From Pelagomonas calceolata (Eukaryota; Sar; Pelagophyceae; Pelagomonadales; Pelagomonadaceae), in contig CAKKNE010000005.1 of the NCBI GenBank assembly GCA_918797485.1, positions 4,340,001-4,404,000 of the forward strand: a DNA stretch of 64,000 bases, read 5' to 3'. How positions within the stretch are numbered: position 1 is the stretch's first letter; each line of letters begins with the position of its first letter. The position numbers were made by a program, and so were the translations under genes. Of the stretch, positions 1 to 9,538 are shown piece after piece. The notes beneath the pieces were generated by a model. The model saw only the letters and a list, made by a program, of their open reading frames with translations, was not told where the DNA came from and made no database searches.

Positions 1-91
1 GACCCCAGCGGCCGCGGCTGGAACCTAGTTGATTCAACCCGAGCACGAGCCCTTGGCTGAAAAGGATAGCCGCAGCGCTCTAACAAGAACC

Positions 92-2863
92 ATGGCCACG
101 GCCGCCCAACAAAACCCCCTCGAGACGCCTAGAACGAGGGCAAGACGCCTGAACCCGCCGACCATACGGGCCGGCTCCGCGCGCGGCCACGGGAGAAGAC
201 CTGACGCCTACTCCGGCCAGCCGGACAGCGCCCGCTCGACCCGCAGCCAGGGGCCTAGGCGCGAGCCGCCCTCGGCCATGGCGAGGGCCGGGCGGAATTC
301 GTTTGATACGACACCGAGGCAAGGCGGCCTACCGTCAGGCCTCGTCAAGCCCCCGCCGATCGACACGGAGCCGCCGACGCCTAGACGCGGAAGCCGTGCG
401 CGTTCCAAAGATGAAGATGACGACAACCGGAGCGATGCCGGTTCCGTCGCGAGCATGGCGTCTGTCAGAAGTACACGAAGTATGAGTGGTAGACCGCGGC
501 AGTACCGGTGCATTCGGAGTGGTTGCGTCAATCCCGCGGGACGGGACGGCTTCTGCCGGAACTGCGCGCCCAATAGTCAGTACTGGGGCGAGCGCAGCGA
601 CTCCGAGTCGAACTTCAGTGTGGCGTCGACCGCGACGACGGCGGTCGAAGCGCGGCGGCCCAATTCCGGTCGGGTGGGCTACAACCCCACAAGGCCTCGA
701 GTGTCGTCGAACGCGTCGTCGGGCGGCAACAATAGTGATGATGCATCTTCTGTAGCGTCTTATGCTTCAGTAGGACCGCGACCCGGCAGCTCCCAGAACC
801 AGAGGCAGAGGGACCCCTGGGCCCGTATTAAGCGAGAGACGAACAAGGGGCCCGACCGACGGCCGTCTGATGAAGTGAGTGAGTATTCCGAGTACGGGGG
901 TGGGAGAGGCTCCTTACACTCCGCGAGGTCCGAATACAGCGAGTACGGCCCACGGTCAGCGAGAGGCGACGCTCCTAGATCCGCAAGAAGACGTTATGAG
1001 CCGCAAGCACCGCCCCGAACGCCGCGAGAAACGGCTCTGGAGGATGAAAATGAATATCTCAGAGAGCAGCTCGCGGCGGCGGAGGCGCGCGGCGTGAAGT
1101 TGCGGGAGGAGTCCTATTCTCCTCGCAGACGGCGTTCTCGGCGCGACGACCGCGATCGGAGACGTTCTAGACGCGATCGAGACTATGACGACGATCGTCG
1201 TCGAAGGCGTTCCCGGCGCGACTATGACGACCGGGACGATCGTCGTCGACGTCGGAGTCGGTCCCGAGATTACCGGGACGACTATTCGAGGCAAGGTACG
1301 GCCGGCACTCACAGAGATTCAAGGGAATATAGGAGACGTCGACCGCCCCCCTCGTATGACGACGAGGACGGGCCCACGGCGGCCGAACTAGCTTATGAAC
1401 AATCTTTAGAAGACTACAAGCGCCAGACGGGCAAAACGCCGAAGAACGCGGACACGTCGCGCCATCGGAGCGAACGAACGCCGAACCGACGGCCGAGACC
1501 CCAAGATCGGAGCGGCGGTCGTAGGCCGCCTCCGAGAGAGAGATCGAGATCAAAGAGCCGCCAGGACATCCTCGATGCCGAAGCGCGGTCGGCGAAGGAC
1601 TGGGAAAGGGCGAAAACACCAGACTCCCCAAAAACAGCAGCTTCGGCCTTCTTTCAACAAGATAGACCTGGCTCTTCCATGTCCCAGGCCGGTTCTCCGC
1701 CGAAGCGACGGGCGCCGCCGCCGGCTCGCAAGTTCGTCGCGCCCCCGAACACGGATTCGACCTTGTGGGCCCACGGAAGCGACTCGCCGCAGCGCACGGA
1801 GCCGCAGATCGCGACGCTCGTGGATACGGGCGACGACGACTCGGAAGATGACGACGACCAGCCGGGCGCGCCGCCGATCCATGTTATTTGCAGGACCCCG
1901 ACCGGAATGACGATTCCCGTGAATGCTCGACCGGGCTGGCGCTGCGAGGCTATCGTGCGACGTGTCGGCAAAGCGGTCGGGCTGGAGTCTGATGTCATTA
2001 GACTGGTAGCTGGCGAGCGACCGCTGGATGCGATGCGGCGCGTGCGAGATGCGCAGCTCGCACCGGGCGATCGATTGAGGGTAGCATTAGTAGGTGGCCC
2101 GCACACGCCCTGCGGGCCGTGCTTGCACCAGTGGGTCCGGGCGATCCAGGTGAATGGGGCCGATGTGAGGATTGGGGGCCGCGACGGCCGCTGGCTCACG
2201 AACGACGCCTTCGATCACATCACGACGGCCGTGGTCGGCCCGGATCGGCGCGCGAGGATTGTCGTCACATTACATAGCACGGAGACGGCACACAACTTGC
2301 AGTTACCGTGGGGTAGGGTGGAGCCGAGAAGAGGCGGCTCCGCGACGGACGTCGTTCCCAAGAAGCTCGGCAAGTGTCTGGCGTTAGCGAGGGCGCGGAA
2401 TCGCCGGAGAGATAGAGATGGAGGCGGGCCGCACCATGTGGACTTATTAGATGCGAGACCGGACGACGCGACGATCGGGCATCGCGGCGGCCCGACGCAG
2501 GGCGAGCTCGACCACCGCCAGCGCCAGGGCTTCGGGTTTCGCTACGACTACTTCGGGGCGAGGCAGATCACGCTGCAGTTCGCCAACGTGCAACCGGACG
2601 TGGAATACTTGTTCGGCCTCTCGAAGCTCGGGGACCGGCGCGGCGTCCTGGCCCACGACGACTACAAGCACACGGACTGGGGCGACGGGTTTCGCGACCC
2701 GTGCTGCTGGCGCGTCGTCTTTACGAGGGCTAGAGGCTTCGACGTGCCGGGCTACAACGGCGACGTCTACGACCCGCCGCCCGCCCAGCCGTTCGCGCCG
2801 TCCGGTTTATTACCGCCGAAGCAGGCCACGGGGACACAACAAGCATGCTGTAGCGTGTCGTAA
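92..2863 (+). CDS. Large Arg/Ser-rich disordered protein with ubiquitin-like segment, unknown function
   Basis: Unrecognised protein of 923 residues. The first in-frame ATG (92) has good context and follows an in-frame TAG at 26-28, so I start it here; a spliced upstream exon beyond the window edge cannot be excluded. Residues 1-120 are basic and low complexity. Around 135-160 is a possible zinc knuckle (C-x4-C-x7-C-x2-C, in CIRSGCVNPAGRDGFCRNC). Residues ~290-430 are a dense Arg/Asp/Ser block with RRRSR repeats like SR proteins, suggesting RNA or nuclear association. About 600-675 resembles a ubiquitin-like beta-grasp fold. The C-terminal ~230 residues look globular (aromatic-rich, HDDYKHTDWGDGF) but match no family I know. 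No signal peptide or membrane segment. Confidence 0.72.
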   Translation: MATAAQQNPLETPRTRARRLNPPTIRAGSARGHGRRPDAYSGQPDSARSTRSQGPRREPPSAMARAGRNSFDTTPRQGGLPSGLVKPPPIDTEPPTPRRGSRARSKDEDDDNRSDAGSVASMASVRSTRSMSGRPRQYRCIRSGCVNPAGRDGFCRNCAPNSQYWGERSDSESNFSVASTATTAVEARRPNSGRVGYNPTRPRVSSNASSGGNNSDDASSVASYASVGPRPGSSQNQRQRDPWARIKRETNKGPDRRPSDEVSEYSEYGGGRGSLHSARSEYSEYGPRSARGDAPRSARRRYEPQAPPRTPRETALEDENEYLREQLAAAEARGVKLREESYSPRRRRSRRDDRDRRRSRRDRDYDDDRRRRRSRRDYDDRDDRRRRRSRSRDYRDDYSRQGTAGTHRDSREYRRRRPPPSYDDEDGPTAAELAYEQSLEDYKRQTGKTPKNADTSRHRSERTPNRRPRPQDRSGGRRPPPRERSRSKSRQDILDAEARSAKDWERAKTPDSPKTAASAFFQQDRPGSSMSQAGSPPKRRAPPPARKFVAPPNTDSTLWAHGSDSPQRTEPQIATLVDTGDDDSEDDDDQPGAPPIHVICRTPTGMTIPVNARPGWRCEAIVRRVGKAVGLESDVIRLVAGERPLDAMRRVRDAQLAPGDRLRVALVGGPHTPCGPCLHQWVRAIQVNGADVRIGGRDGRWLTNDAFDHITTAVVGPDRRARIVVTLHSTETAHNLQLPWGRVEPRRGGSATDVVPKKLGKCLALARARNRRRDRDGGGPHHVDLLDARPDDATIGHRGGPTQGELDHRQRQGFGFRYDYFGARQITLQFANVQPDVEYLFGLSKLGDRRGVLAHDDYKHTDWGDGFRDPCCWRVVFTRARGFDVPGYNGDVYDPPPAQPFAPSGLLPPKQATGTQQACCSVS

Positions 2864-2879
2864 TTCCTTTCCAAGTTCT

Positions 2880-2899
2880 CTAGCGTATTTACACACTAG
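2880..2899 (+). promoter_or_regulatory. CTAG-pair intergenic motif (partial match)
   Basis: CTAGCG followed after six bases by CACACTAG, a weaker match to the element seen between divergent genes elsewhere in the window. It lies 110 bp upstream of the ankyrin gene. Two GGCTGCC words (2937-2943 and 2968-2974) sit between it and the ATG. Confidence 0.4.
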
Positions 2900-3008
2900 G
2901 CTAACAGGCCAACCGGCAGCGTCTACGAGCGCCCAGGGCTGCCTCGTCGCTTCGCAAACGACCGCAGGGCTGCCTCGCGCTTCATCGACGCCCAGGAGCA
3001 CCGTACGA

Positions 3009-3704
3009 ATGCAGTTCGTCGGCGGCAACTTCACCCTGAAAAAGAACGGGCCCGAACTGGTAGAGGCGTGCAAAGTCGATGATGTGGAAACAGCCCGGGG
3101 CTGCCTCGAGCGCTGCCCCTACAGCATCCACTTCAAGGATGCGGAAGGCTTGACGCCGCTCCACGTCGCCGCCGCGCACGATTCCAAAAAGTGCGTCGTG
3201 GCGCTCGTCGACTCCGCACCGGCCGTGCCGGCGCGCACCCCTTGTGGTGATACTGCCCTACACACAGCAGCGCGCAGTGGCGCCCCGCAAGCATCGGCCA
3301 TGCTCATCGCGTCGCACGACTTCGCGCTCGACGCCCCAAACACCTGGGACGAGACGCCGCTGCATTTGGCCGCGTCGAGCGGCAGCCTCGAGACGGTCAA
3401 ATATTTTATCGGGGCCGGCGCGGACAAAACATTGCGGGACCACATGAGGCGCACGCCCTACAACGTGGCCGAGGACCTGGGCTACGACGACGAGCTCCTC
3501 TCTCTATTAGCCGTCGACGACGACGAGGAGCCGGTCACGTCGCGCGTCGAGCCGTCGGCGGCGCCCGCGCCGCCGCCGCCGCCCGAGCGCGCCGTCCCGA
3601 CGAAGCCGCCGCCGGCGGGCGCCGCGGCGAACGTCGTGCGCGACCGGCGGAAGACGAATATTGCTGCTGCCAGAAAGGAGCTCGAGGAAGCGCTCGCACT
3701 CTAA
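3009..3704 (+). CDS. Small ankyrin-repeat protein
   Basis: Soluble 231-residue protein with about four ankyrin repeats in residues ~20-150 (TPLHVAAAHD, TALHTAARSG, TPLHLAASSG, RTPYNVAEDL are recognisable repeat starts), followed by a Pro/Ala-rich linker and a short charged C-terminal helix (KELEEALAL). Ankyrin repeats bind protein partners; none is indicated here. The frame is open far upstream, but residues before ATG 3009 overlap the preceding gene and are not protein-like, so this first sensible ATG is chosen. It follows the upstream gene on the same strand after 145 bp and converges with the Aha1-type gene with only 45 bp between stop codons. Confidence 0.82.
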   Translation: MQFVGGNFTLKKNGPELVEACKVDDVETARGCLERCPYSIHFKDAEGLTPLHVAAAHDSKKCVVALVDSAPAVPARTPCGDTALHTAARSGAPQASAMLIASHDFALDAPNTWDETPLHLAASSGSLETVKYFIGAGADKTLRDHMRRTPYNVAEDLGYDDELLSLLAVDDDEEPVTSRVEPSAAPAPPPPPERAVPTKPPPAGAAANVVRDRRKTNIAAARKELEEALAL

Positions 3705-3749
3705 GTTTGATATAATGTTAATCACAAAATAGGCCGTCGCCGCGTCCAA

Positions 3750-5144
3750 TCACCGCTTCGCGAGGCGCTTGGATTTGGGAAACTTGACGGCCAAGGCCAC
3801 TCCTTCGCCCGACAGCCGCACGAACTCGGCCTCGAAGCGCTCGAGCGCGGCGCCGACCGACGCCCTTAAGTTTAAGCCCTCGCCGCGCCGCCGCAGAAAG
3901 TCGTTCACGGCCTTCTCGTCATCGGTAGCGGGCGCGAAGGCCGTCTCGAGCTCCAAATCCGCCGCCGCGGCGCCCGACGCCGCGTCGCGGATAATACAGC
4001 GGCCGTTGAACAAGGGACTCCCCTCTTTGTTCTCTGCGGCCCACGCGATTTCAACCTCGGAAAAATCAAACAAGTACCGCGTCCGCCTTTGAAACACGAC
4101 GACCTGGGCGTCGCCCACGACTCGAAGCACGTCGCGGAACTTTAAGTTGATCGAGGGAGACACCTGACATACCTCCTCCTGCAACAACTCCGCGAACCTT
4201 TCGACGGCCCAGGCCGTCACGTCGCGCTCCTCCCACGTATCTTTGGAGTTCCAGACGGCCTTCTGGGGCGGCGGGCCGCCGGCCGCGCGCACGTCCTGCG
4301 TCGTGACGGGCGCCTTCGGCGCCGTCACGTCGACGACGATCGGCTTCTTCTCGCGTGGAGGCGGCGGCGGCGGCGGCACCTGACAGCGGGGCCGGTCGAC
4401 CTCCTCCACAATAGGCTCGTCGATGTCGTCGTCGTCGTCCGACGGCGCCGCGTCGACGTCGACGGCCGCGGCGCGCGCCTCGACGGCGTCGTCCGACGGC
4501 GCCGCGGCCTTCGCGTTCAAGTGCCGCGCCGCGTAGAACGGCGTCCTCTTCCGCGTCGTGAACGACCCGCCGCAGAGCGTGCCGTGCGACCGCAGGTGCA
4601 GGGGCTCGGCCTCCTCCTCGACGACCTTGGCAGGCGGCGGCAGGAAGGCCGCCAAGGTTTCGCCACCCCGCACGGTCTGCAGGTCGGGCCGCGGTTTTTG
4701 CTTTTCCTCGCGCATGATGAGTGTGGCCGCGGCGACGCCCTCGTGGTCCGGCAATTCCACGTCATTTTTAACTAAGACCTGCCGCGCCGCGGGCACGCGC
4801 GTCATCGCCTCGAGGCTCAGCTTGACGTCGTGGGCCGTCGCCCCCGGCTCGGCCTCGACGGCGAGCCGCTTGAGGGTCGTGTCCCCGTCCTTCCACTCCA
4901 CGGCTATTTTCAGGTCCTTGGACTTCTTGGCGTCGGCTTTCTCCAGCAGCCGCCGCGACACCCAGCCAGTCATCGCCGCGCCTTCTATTTTCAACCGCTC
5001 GACGCCCTTCGAGTTCGTCGTAGCCTCCAGCGCCTTGACGACCTCGAGGACCGGCACGGTGCCGACGAGGGCGGAGCTCGTCTCCGGGCCGGCGCGCACG
5101 ACGGCGCCGTGCTTGCCGGTGACGGTGTAGAGCTGCTGGGCCAT
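3750..5144 (-). CDS. Hsp90 ATPase activator (Aha1 N-terminal domain) with SH3-like and ubiquitin-like N-terminus
   Basis: 464 residues. The C-terminal part (~300-440) matches the Aha1 N-terminal domain, which binds the Hsp90 middle domain and stimulates its ATPase: an aromatic-led ERDVTAWAVERFAELL helix, then VLRVVGDAQVVVFQRRTRYLFDF strands ending before a W. The N-terminus (~1-70) looks like a bacterial-type SH3 domain (YTVTGKHGAVVRAGPETS... GWVSRRLL), followed by a ubiquitin-like region (~80-145). The middle is acidic and Pro-rich. The usual Aha1 C-terminal (START-like) domain is absent. The start is ATG 5144; the longer open frame begins with TTG only. Divergent from the GT8 gene. Probably a cytosolic co-chaperone; the domain combination is unusual. 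Confidence 0.8.
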   Translation of the reverse strand: MAQQLYTVTGKHGAVVRAGPETSSALVGTVPVLEVVKALEATTNSKGVERLKIEGAAMTGWVSRRLLEKADAKKSKDLKIAVEWKDGDTTLKRLAVEAEPGATAHDVKLSLEAMTRVPAARQVLVKNDVELPDHEGVAAATLIMREEKQKPRPDLQTVRGGETLAAFLPPPAKVVEEEAEPLHLRSHGTLCGGSFTTRKRTPFYAARHLNAKAAAPSDDAVEARAAAVDVDAAPSDDDDDIDEPIVEEVDRPRCQVPPPPPPPREKKPIVVDVTAPKAPVTTQDVRAAGGPPPQKAVWNSKDTWEERDVTAWAVERFAELLQEEVCQVSPSINLKFRDVLRVVGDAQVVVFQRRTRYLFDFSEVEIAWAAENKEGSPLFNGRCIIRDAASGAAAADLELETAFAPATDDEKAVNDFLRRRGEGLNLRASVGAALERFEAEFVRLSGEGVALAVKFPKSKRLAKR

Positions 5145-5491
5145 CGAGTCTTTTTGATGTGGCGTGGCTGGCGCGCTCGCTTGCGTACAGCGTTTTGCGC
5201 CGCGAGCCAAGGCTTCAAAAGCACTGGATAACGCGAACGCTAGCGGCGGTTAGGCCGCCACAAGCACTCAAAATTGCAGATTGAGAGTTCGAGAAAACCC
5301 TAATTACTTGAATAGTTATTTTTGGTGAAATTCAGTGTGTGCTCTGGATCTCGCGGATTGCAATTTGCAGCCGCTTAAATCCCGCGTGCGTGTGTTAGCA
5401 GCCTGTACTAGCAAGCCAAAAAACGCAGCCCATCGCACGAGGGGAGACAGTGAGTGGGCAGCCCAAGGAACTGTGAGGATTGGGCAGCCAC
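5145..5491. promoter_or_regulatory. Divergent promoter region with CTAGCGGCGG motif and GGGCAGCC words
   Basis: 347 bp between the Aha1-type gene (minus) and the GT8 gene (plus). GCTAGCGGCGG starts at 5239 within GCGAACGCTAGCG, a segment repeated almost exactly at 9302. GGGCAGCC occurs at 5457-5464 and 5482-5489; the second copy ends two bases before the ATG. No coding signal. Confidence 0.5.
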
Positions 5492-8400
5492 ATGAGGTTC
5501 ATACTCGCGCTAGCCGCGGCGGCGACCGCCACCACCGACGTGTTCTTGGCCTCGGACCGCATGGCGGCGTCGGCGGCAGTCTTGAACTCGGTCTGTGATA
5601 ACAGCCAGCCGACCGCGTTGCGCCTTCACCTCCTCGCTCCCACAAAAGAGGCCGCTCAGACGCTCGCGACGGCAACAGAAACGGCGTGCGACGGCGCGGT
5701 CGTGCTGCCGTACGGCCTCGCGGAGTTTGAAGCGCAAGTCCGGACGCGTGTCGGGGAGGAGCCCATGTGGACGACGGCGCTCTCTAAGGTCGAGCGGTCG
5801 AAATCTACGTACGCCGTACCCGTCGTGCCCTGGGATCGCGACGAGAAGCATACGTCGCCGTATAATCACGCCCGCTTCTACGCGCCCGCTTCTACGCTCG
5901 TGATGCTCGACGACGACGTCATCGTCCAAGGAGACGTCACGACCTTGACCACACGAAATAAGGCCGTGGCGGCCGGGTGCCAACAGTGGTACGTCGGGCA
6001 CGAGGGTGAGTTTTAGTCCTCGACCACTTTGACGTATGCGGACGTGCCCTACTTCGGCTTTGGCGTTTTGTCGGCGCAGGATGACCCCGGATGCTCGCAC
6101 GAGGGCGCCACGGAGTGCATACCGGGCGACGCGCGCGACTGGTTCGCCGAGGTGGCACGCACCGACCAAGCCGTCGCGAGGCGTGCATCGTGGCCGCGGC
6201 TCCTCCGGCGCCTCGCCGCGATCGGCGAGGACGCGTTCCCTGCCGAGCCTTCACCTGACGCGGGCGACGCGTTCGTCGACGAGCTATATAACACCCGCGC
6301 TTGGAACTTTGGCCTCGTGGTGATCGATCTCGACACGTGGAAACAGCACCAGCTCACGGCGAAATATCATGGCTGGCTCGAGGCCAACTACCGGCGCGCG
6401 TTCTGGCCCAGCGACTCCCTCGCGTTCGGGCTGGGCCTACCATTTTTAGCTTTGAGGGGTGATGTCGAGTGCTTCGAAGACAGTGGCGAAGTGCGCTTCG
6501 AGCAGGGCCTGGGCGTGGCGCCGTGGGTCTACACGGACCGCGACACCAAGACACTGGACGAGGCCTTCGCCTTACATTGGAACGGTAATAGAAAACCATG
6601 GGACATGGATAGGTGCGACGACGCCACGCGGCCCTACTTTCTGCGCTACCTCGCGCGGTCGCCGGGGCTCTACGGCGGGCACGTCGCGGAGAGTGGGGGC
6701 GACTACTGGGCGGCCTGCGCGCCGCCGCCGCCGCGCTACCACGGTTTCCGGTTTCAACGGAAGCTCTACGGCGTGAATTCCGTCGAGGGCACGGCCTGGG
6801 CGACGTACGCGGATGCCTACGTGTGGGCGGAAGACTTCTATCGCTACGACCTCGACCGCTCCGCGAGCAACATCTCGGACTGCGTCGCCATCTGCCGCGA
6901 CCTCTTCCCGGACGTGGTGGGCGGCGGCACGCTGGCGTGCCCGCGGACGAAGCTCGCGCTGGAGTTGCTGAGAGACCGCTTCTGGCAGCCGGGCTGGTGG
7001 GGCTGGACGGGCCACTTTTCCGGAGGCGGAACGGGCGCCGCGTCGTTCAACAGCTGCCCCGGCGTCAATGGCACCGTCGCCGCCGACGCCGGCCTGTGGT
7101 ACCCGGGCCGCCCCGACGATGGCGGCGCCTGCCCCATCAGCGAGCAGTGCACGGTGCTGCTGGACAACGAATGGAATACGAAGAGGAAGTGCTGGAAAAA
7201 AGGCGATTACGGCCGCGATTGTAAGAAGTGGAAGACCGGCTGGATCACCCGCCGCGAGGCCCTCGACGACAAGAGTTGCGGCACCGGCCGCTACCCGGTC
7301 CCGCCGTCGACCAAAGAGAAGACAAAGAAGAACGACAAAGACGGAGGAAAACTGGACGCCCGCGTGACGTACGGCCACCGCCGTAACGTGTGCCTCTGCG
7401 AGAAGACGCCGCCCGCCACCTACGACCCGGCGGCCCTCGAGCTTTCCTCTCCAGGCCTCGCGGCGGGGTCTCTCGCTCTGGCCTGCGACGACATGGTCTC
7501 CAAGCACCTTAAGTACGATAAGCCACACACAAGACCGACGGGGTGGGTCGTCTCCCTCATCGTCCTTCTCTGCATGTGCTGCTGTTGCTGGTGTTTTGCG
7601 TTGATGAATAATATTGCCGACGGCTGTTGCGAAGACTGGTGCCGAGCGGCGCCACCGAGGCCGCCACCGGACGACGAGGGTCTCACTTTCACGACGGCCG
7701 CCGCGGAAAAGTGCGTCATGCCCCTCGTCTGCCTTCTTTGCTTCGTGCCATATACGTTGTTTTCTCTTTGTGCGTTGATGAAGGACATTTGCGTTTTCTC
7801 TTTGTGCGTTGATGAAGAAATGGAGAAGGTCGACCGGGCGAATGAGTACGGTGAGACGCCGCTGTACATCGCCTGCAGGAACGGCCACGTCGATGCGGCG
7901 CGGCTGTTGCTGAGAAAAGGCGTGAAGGTCAACTGGGCGAATGAGTACGGTGAGACGCCGCTGTACGTCGCCTGCCAGAACGGTCACGTCGCAGCGGCGC
8001 GGCTGCTGCTGGACAAAGGCGCGAAGGTCGATCGGGCGAACAAGAACGGTATGACGCCGCTATACGTTGCCTGCGTTAACCGCCGCGTCGACGCGGCGAT
8101 GCTGCTGCTGGACAAAGGCGCGAAGGTCGACCGGGCGATGAAGAACGGTGCGACGCCGCTGATGATCGCCTGTGAGCACGGCCACGTCGACGCGGTGCGG
8201 CTGTTGCTGTCGAGCGGGGCGGATTTTAATCGGGCTGCGAAGAACGGGGCGACGCCGCTGGGCATCGCGCAGAAGAAAGGCCACTCGTCCATCGTTGCGC
8301 TGCTCGAGGAGCATATTTACCCGCTGCACGCCGCGGCCGAGACAGACGAAGTCGACGCGATGACGCATCTTATCGACGGCGGCGCCGTGGTCGACCAGAC

Positions 8401-9187
8401 GAAGGAGGACGGTGCGACGCCGCTGTGGATCGCCTGCAGGAACGGCCACGTCGACGCGGCGCGGATGTTGCTGGAGAAAGGAGCGGAGGTCGATCGGGCG
8501 ACGGAGAACGGTCAGACGCCGCTTTTCGTCGCCTGTGCTGAGGGTCACGTCGACGCGGCGCGGCTGTTGCTGAACAAAGGCGCGGAGGTCGATCGGGCGA
8601 ATCAGAACGGTGCGACGCCGCTCTATATTGCCTGCCAGGAGGGCCACGTCGACGTGGCAAAACTGTTGCTGGACAAAGACGCGGCGGTCGACCGGGCTGC
8701 GGAGAACGGTATGACGCCGCTGTCCAGCGCAAGAAACAAAGGCCACTCGTCCATCGTCGCGCTGCTCGAGAAGTCCCTACCACTACCTCTCGCGCCGCCG
8801 CGCCTCGGCCAACGGCAACAGTCGGAGGACAAGTGCTCTATCTGCCTGAAGCCGTACGACGACCGCGCGTGGACGAAGTGCAACCACAGCTTCTGCCGCA
8901 AGTGCATCACGCAAGTGTGTCGGACGAACCGGTCGGCGGATCGAGCCCCGTGTCCGTTTTGCAGGCAGCCCGTGCTTTTGGGCGAGCTCACGAGACGAGG
9001 CGAGGCGGAACGCCGCGAGACCGAGCGACGAGTCGCGCCCCCGCCCGCTCCCGCCCGTGCGGCCTCGGATACGACCAGCGACCTTGCAATCGCGCGGGCG
9101 CTGAGCAGGGATACCGACGCAGCCCTCGCGGCCTCCCTGCAGGCGGAAGAGGCGGCCGCCGCGTCCTTGCCTCGTCCTCCTCCTTGA
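5492..9187 (+). CDS. GT8 glycosyltransferase continuing in frame into membrane segments, ankyrin repeats and RING finger
   Basis: One frame from ATG 5492 to 9187, interrupted only by a TAG at 6014-6016. Order: signal peptide (MRFILALAAAATA), GT8 domain (DVFLASD near the start, metal-binding DDDVIVQGD before the TAG, FGLVVIDLDTW and WNGNRKPW after it), a Cys-rich region, hydrophobic stretches near 7540-7605 and 7720-7815, ten 33-residue ankyrin repeats from ~7820, a C3HC4 RING (~8833-8965), and UIM-like Ala/Glu helices. The GT8 domain straddles the stop without frame change, so the TAG is a nonsense allele, a readthrough site or a sequence error. I found no frame-preserving GT-AG intron over it. 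ATG 7820 could start a separate ankyrin-RING gene; the fused reading is inference. GT8 enzymes transfer sugars from nucleotide sugars in the Golgi; RING proteins are ubiquitin ligases. Confidence 0.7.
7760..7817 (+). repeat. 24-bp direct repeat at the GT8/ankyrin junction
   Basis: A 24-bp sequence ending TGCGTTGATGAAG occurs at 7760-7783 and 7794-7817 (period 34 bp, so the copies are read in different frames). A shorter relative, TTTTGCGTTGATGAA, lies near 7596. They mark the junction between the glycosyltransferase half and the ankyrin-RING half, just before ATG 7820. Confidence 0.75.
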
Positions 9188-9304
9188 CACCACACACGTT
9201 TTCGCATGGTCTCTCCGACCCTTCTACCACGGATTCCGCCTGTTCTGCTTCAGCTGCGACTACTCGACTAAGAATATCTATCACCTATTACGCCCGGCCA
9301 CGCG
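8249..9304 (+). repeat. Upstream copy of the duplicated ankyrin-RING segment
   Basis: This stretch is near-identical to 10916-11977. Homology covers ankyrin repeats, the RING, the C-terminus, the stop and the 3' flank (both have the tail beginning CACCACACACGTTTTCGCAT), and ends with 23-24 bp equal to 11954-11977, which is the last coding stretch of the minus-strand CFAP74-type gene. Confidence 0.85.
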
Positions 9305-9538
9305 AACGCTAGCGTCGGTTTAGGCACACACACGCCCAAAAACGCGACTTTTGCATAAATATCTAGTATGTTATATACTGGCACAGAAGTATAAACCCTC
9401 GGGCGCAGGAGCTGGGAGACGTATAATCCACCCTAGGCAAGCCCGTCCGGTCGACGGGCAGCCCACCGCACGCGGGCAGCTGCTCCGGGCTGCCAATCCA
9501 CCGCGCTGCTCCGAAGTCGGGCCGGCGACGTCGAGGCG
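9305..9538. promoter_or_regulatory. Spacer and probable leader of the second ankyrin-RING gene
   Basis: Holds the CTAGCGTCGG relative of the 5239 motif at its left edge and three GGGCAGC/GCTGCCC words at 9458-9493. From ~9520 the sequence already matches the ankyrin coding array (same frame, GDVEA), so the gene body seems to have been joined to this leader partway through a repeat. Confidence 0.45.

Noticed and set aside
6006-6079. GT-AG intron removing the TAG in the GT8 domain (donor GTGAGT at 6006, acceptor at 6079)
   Set aside because: 74 bp would shift the frame and delete residues that continue the GT8 domain; other AG sites nearby share the wrong phase.
6572-7987. 471-codon minus-strand frame in the GT8 region
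   Set aside because: Antisense shadow without domain features; plus-strand GT8 and ankyrin motifs are clear.
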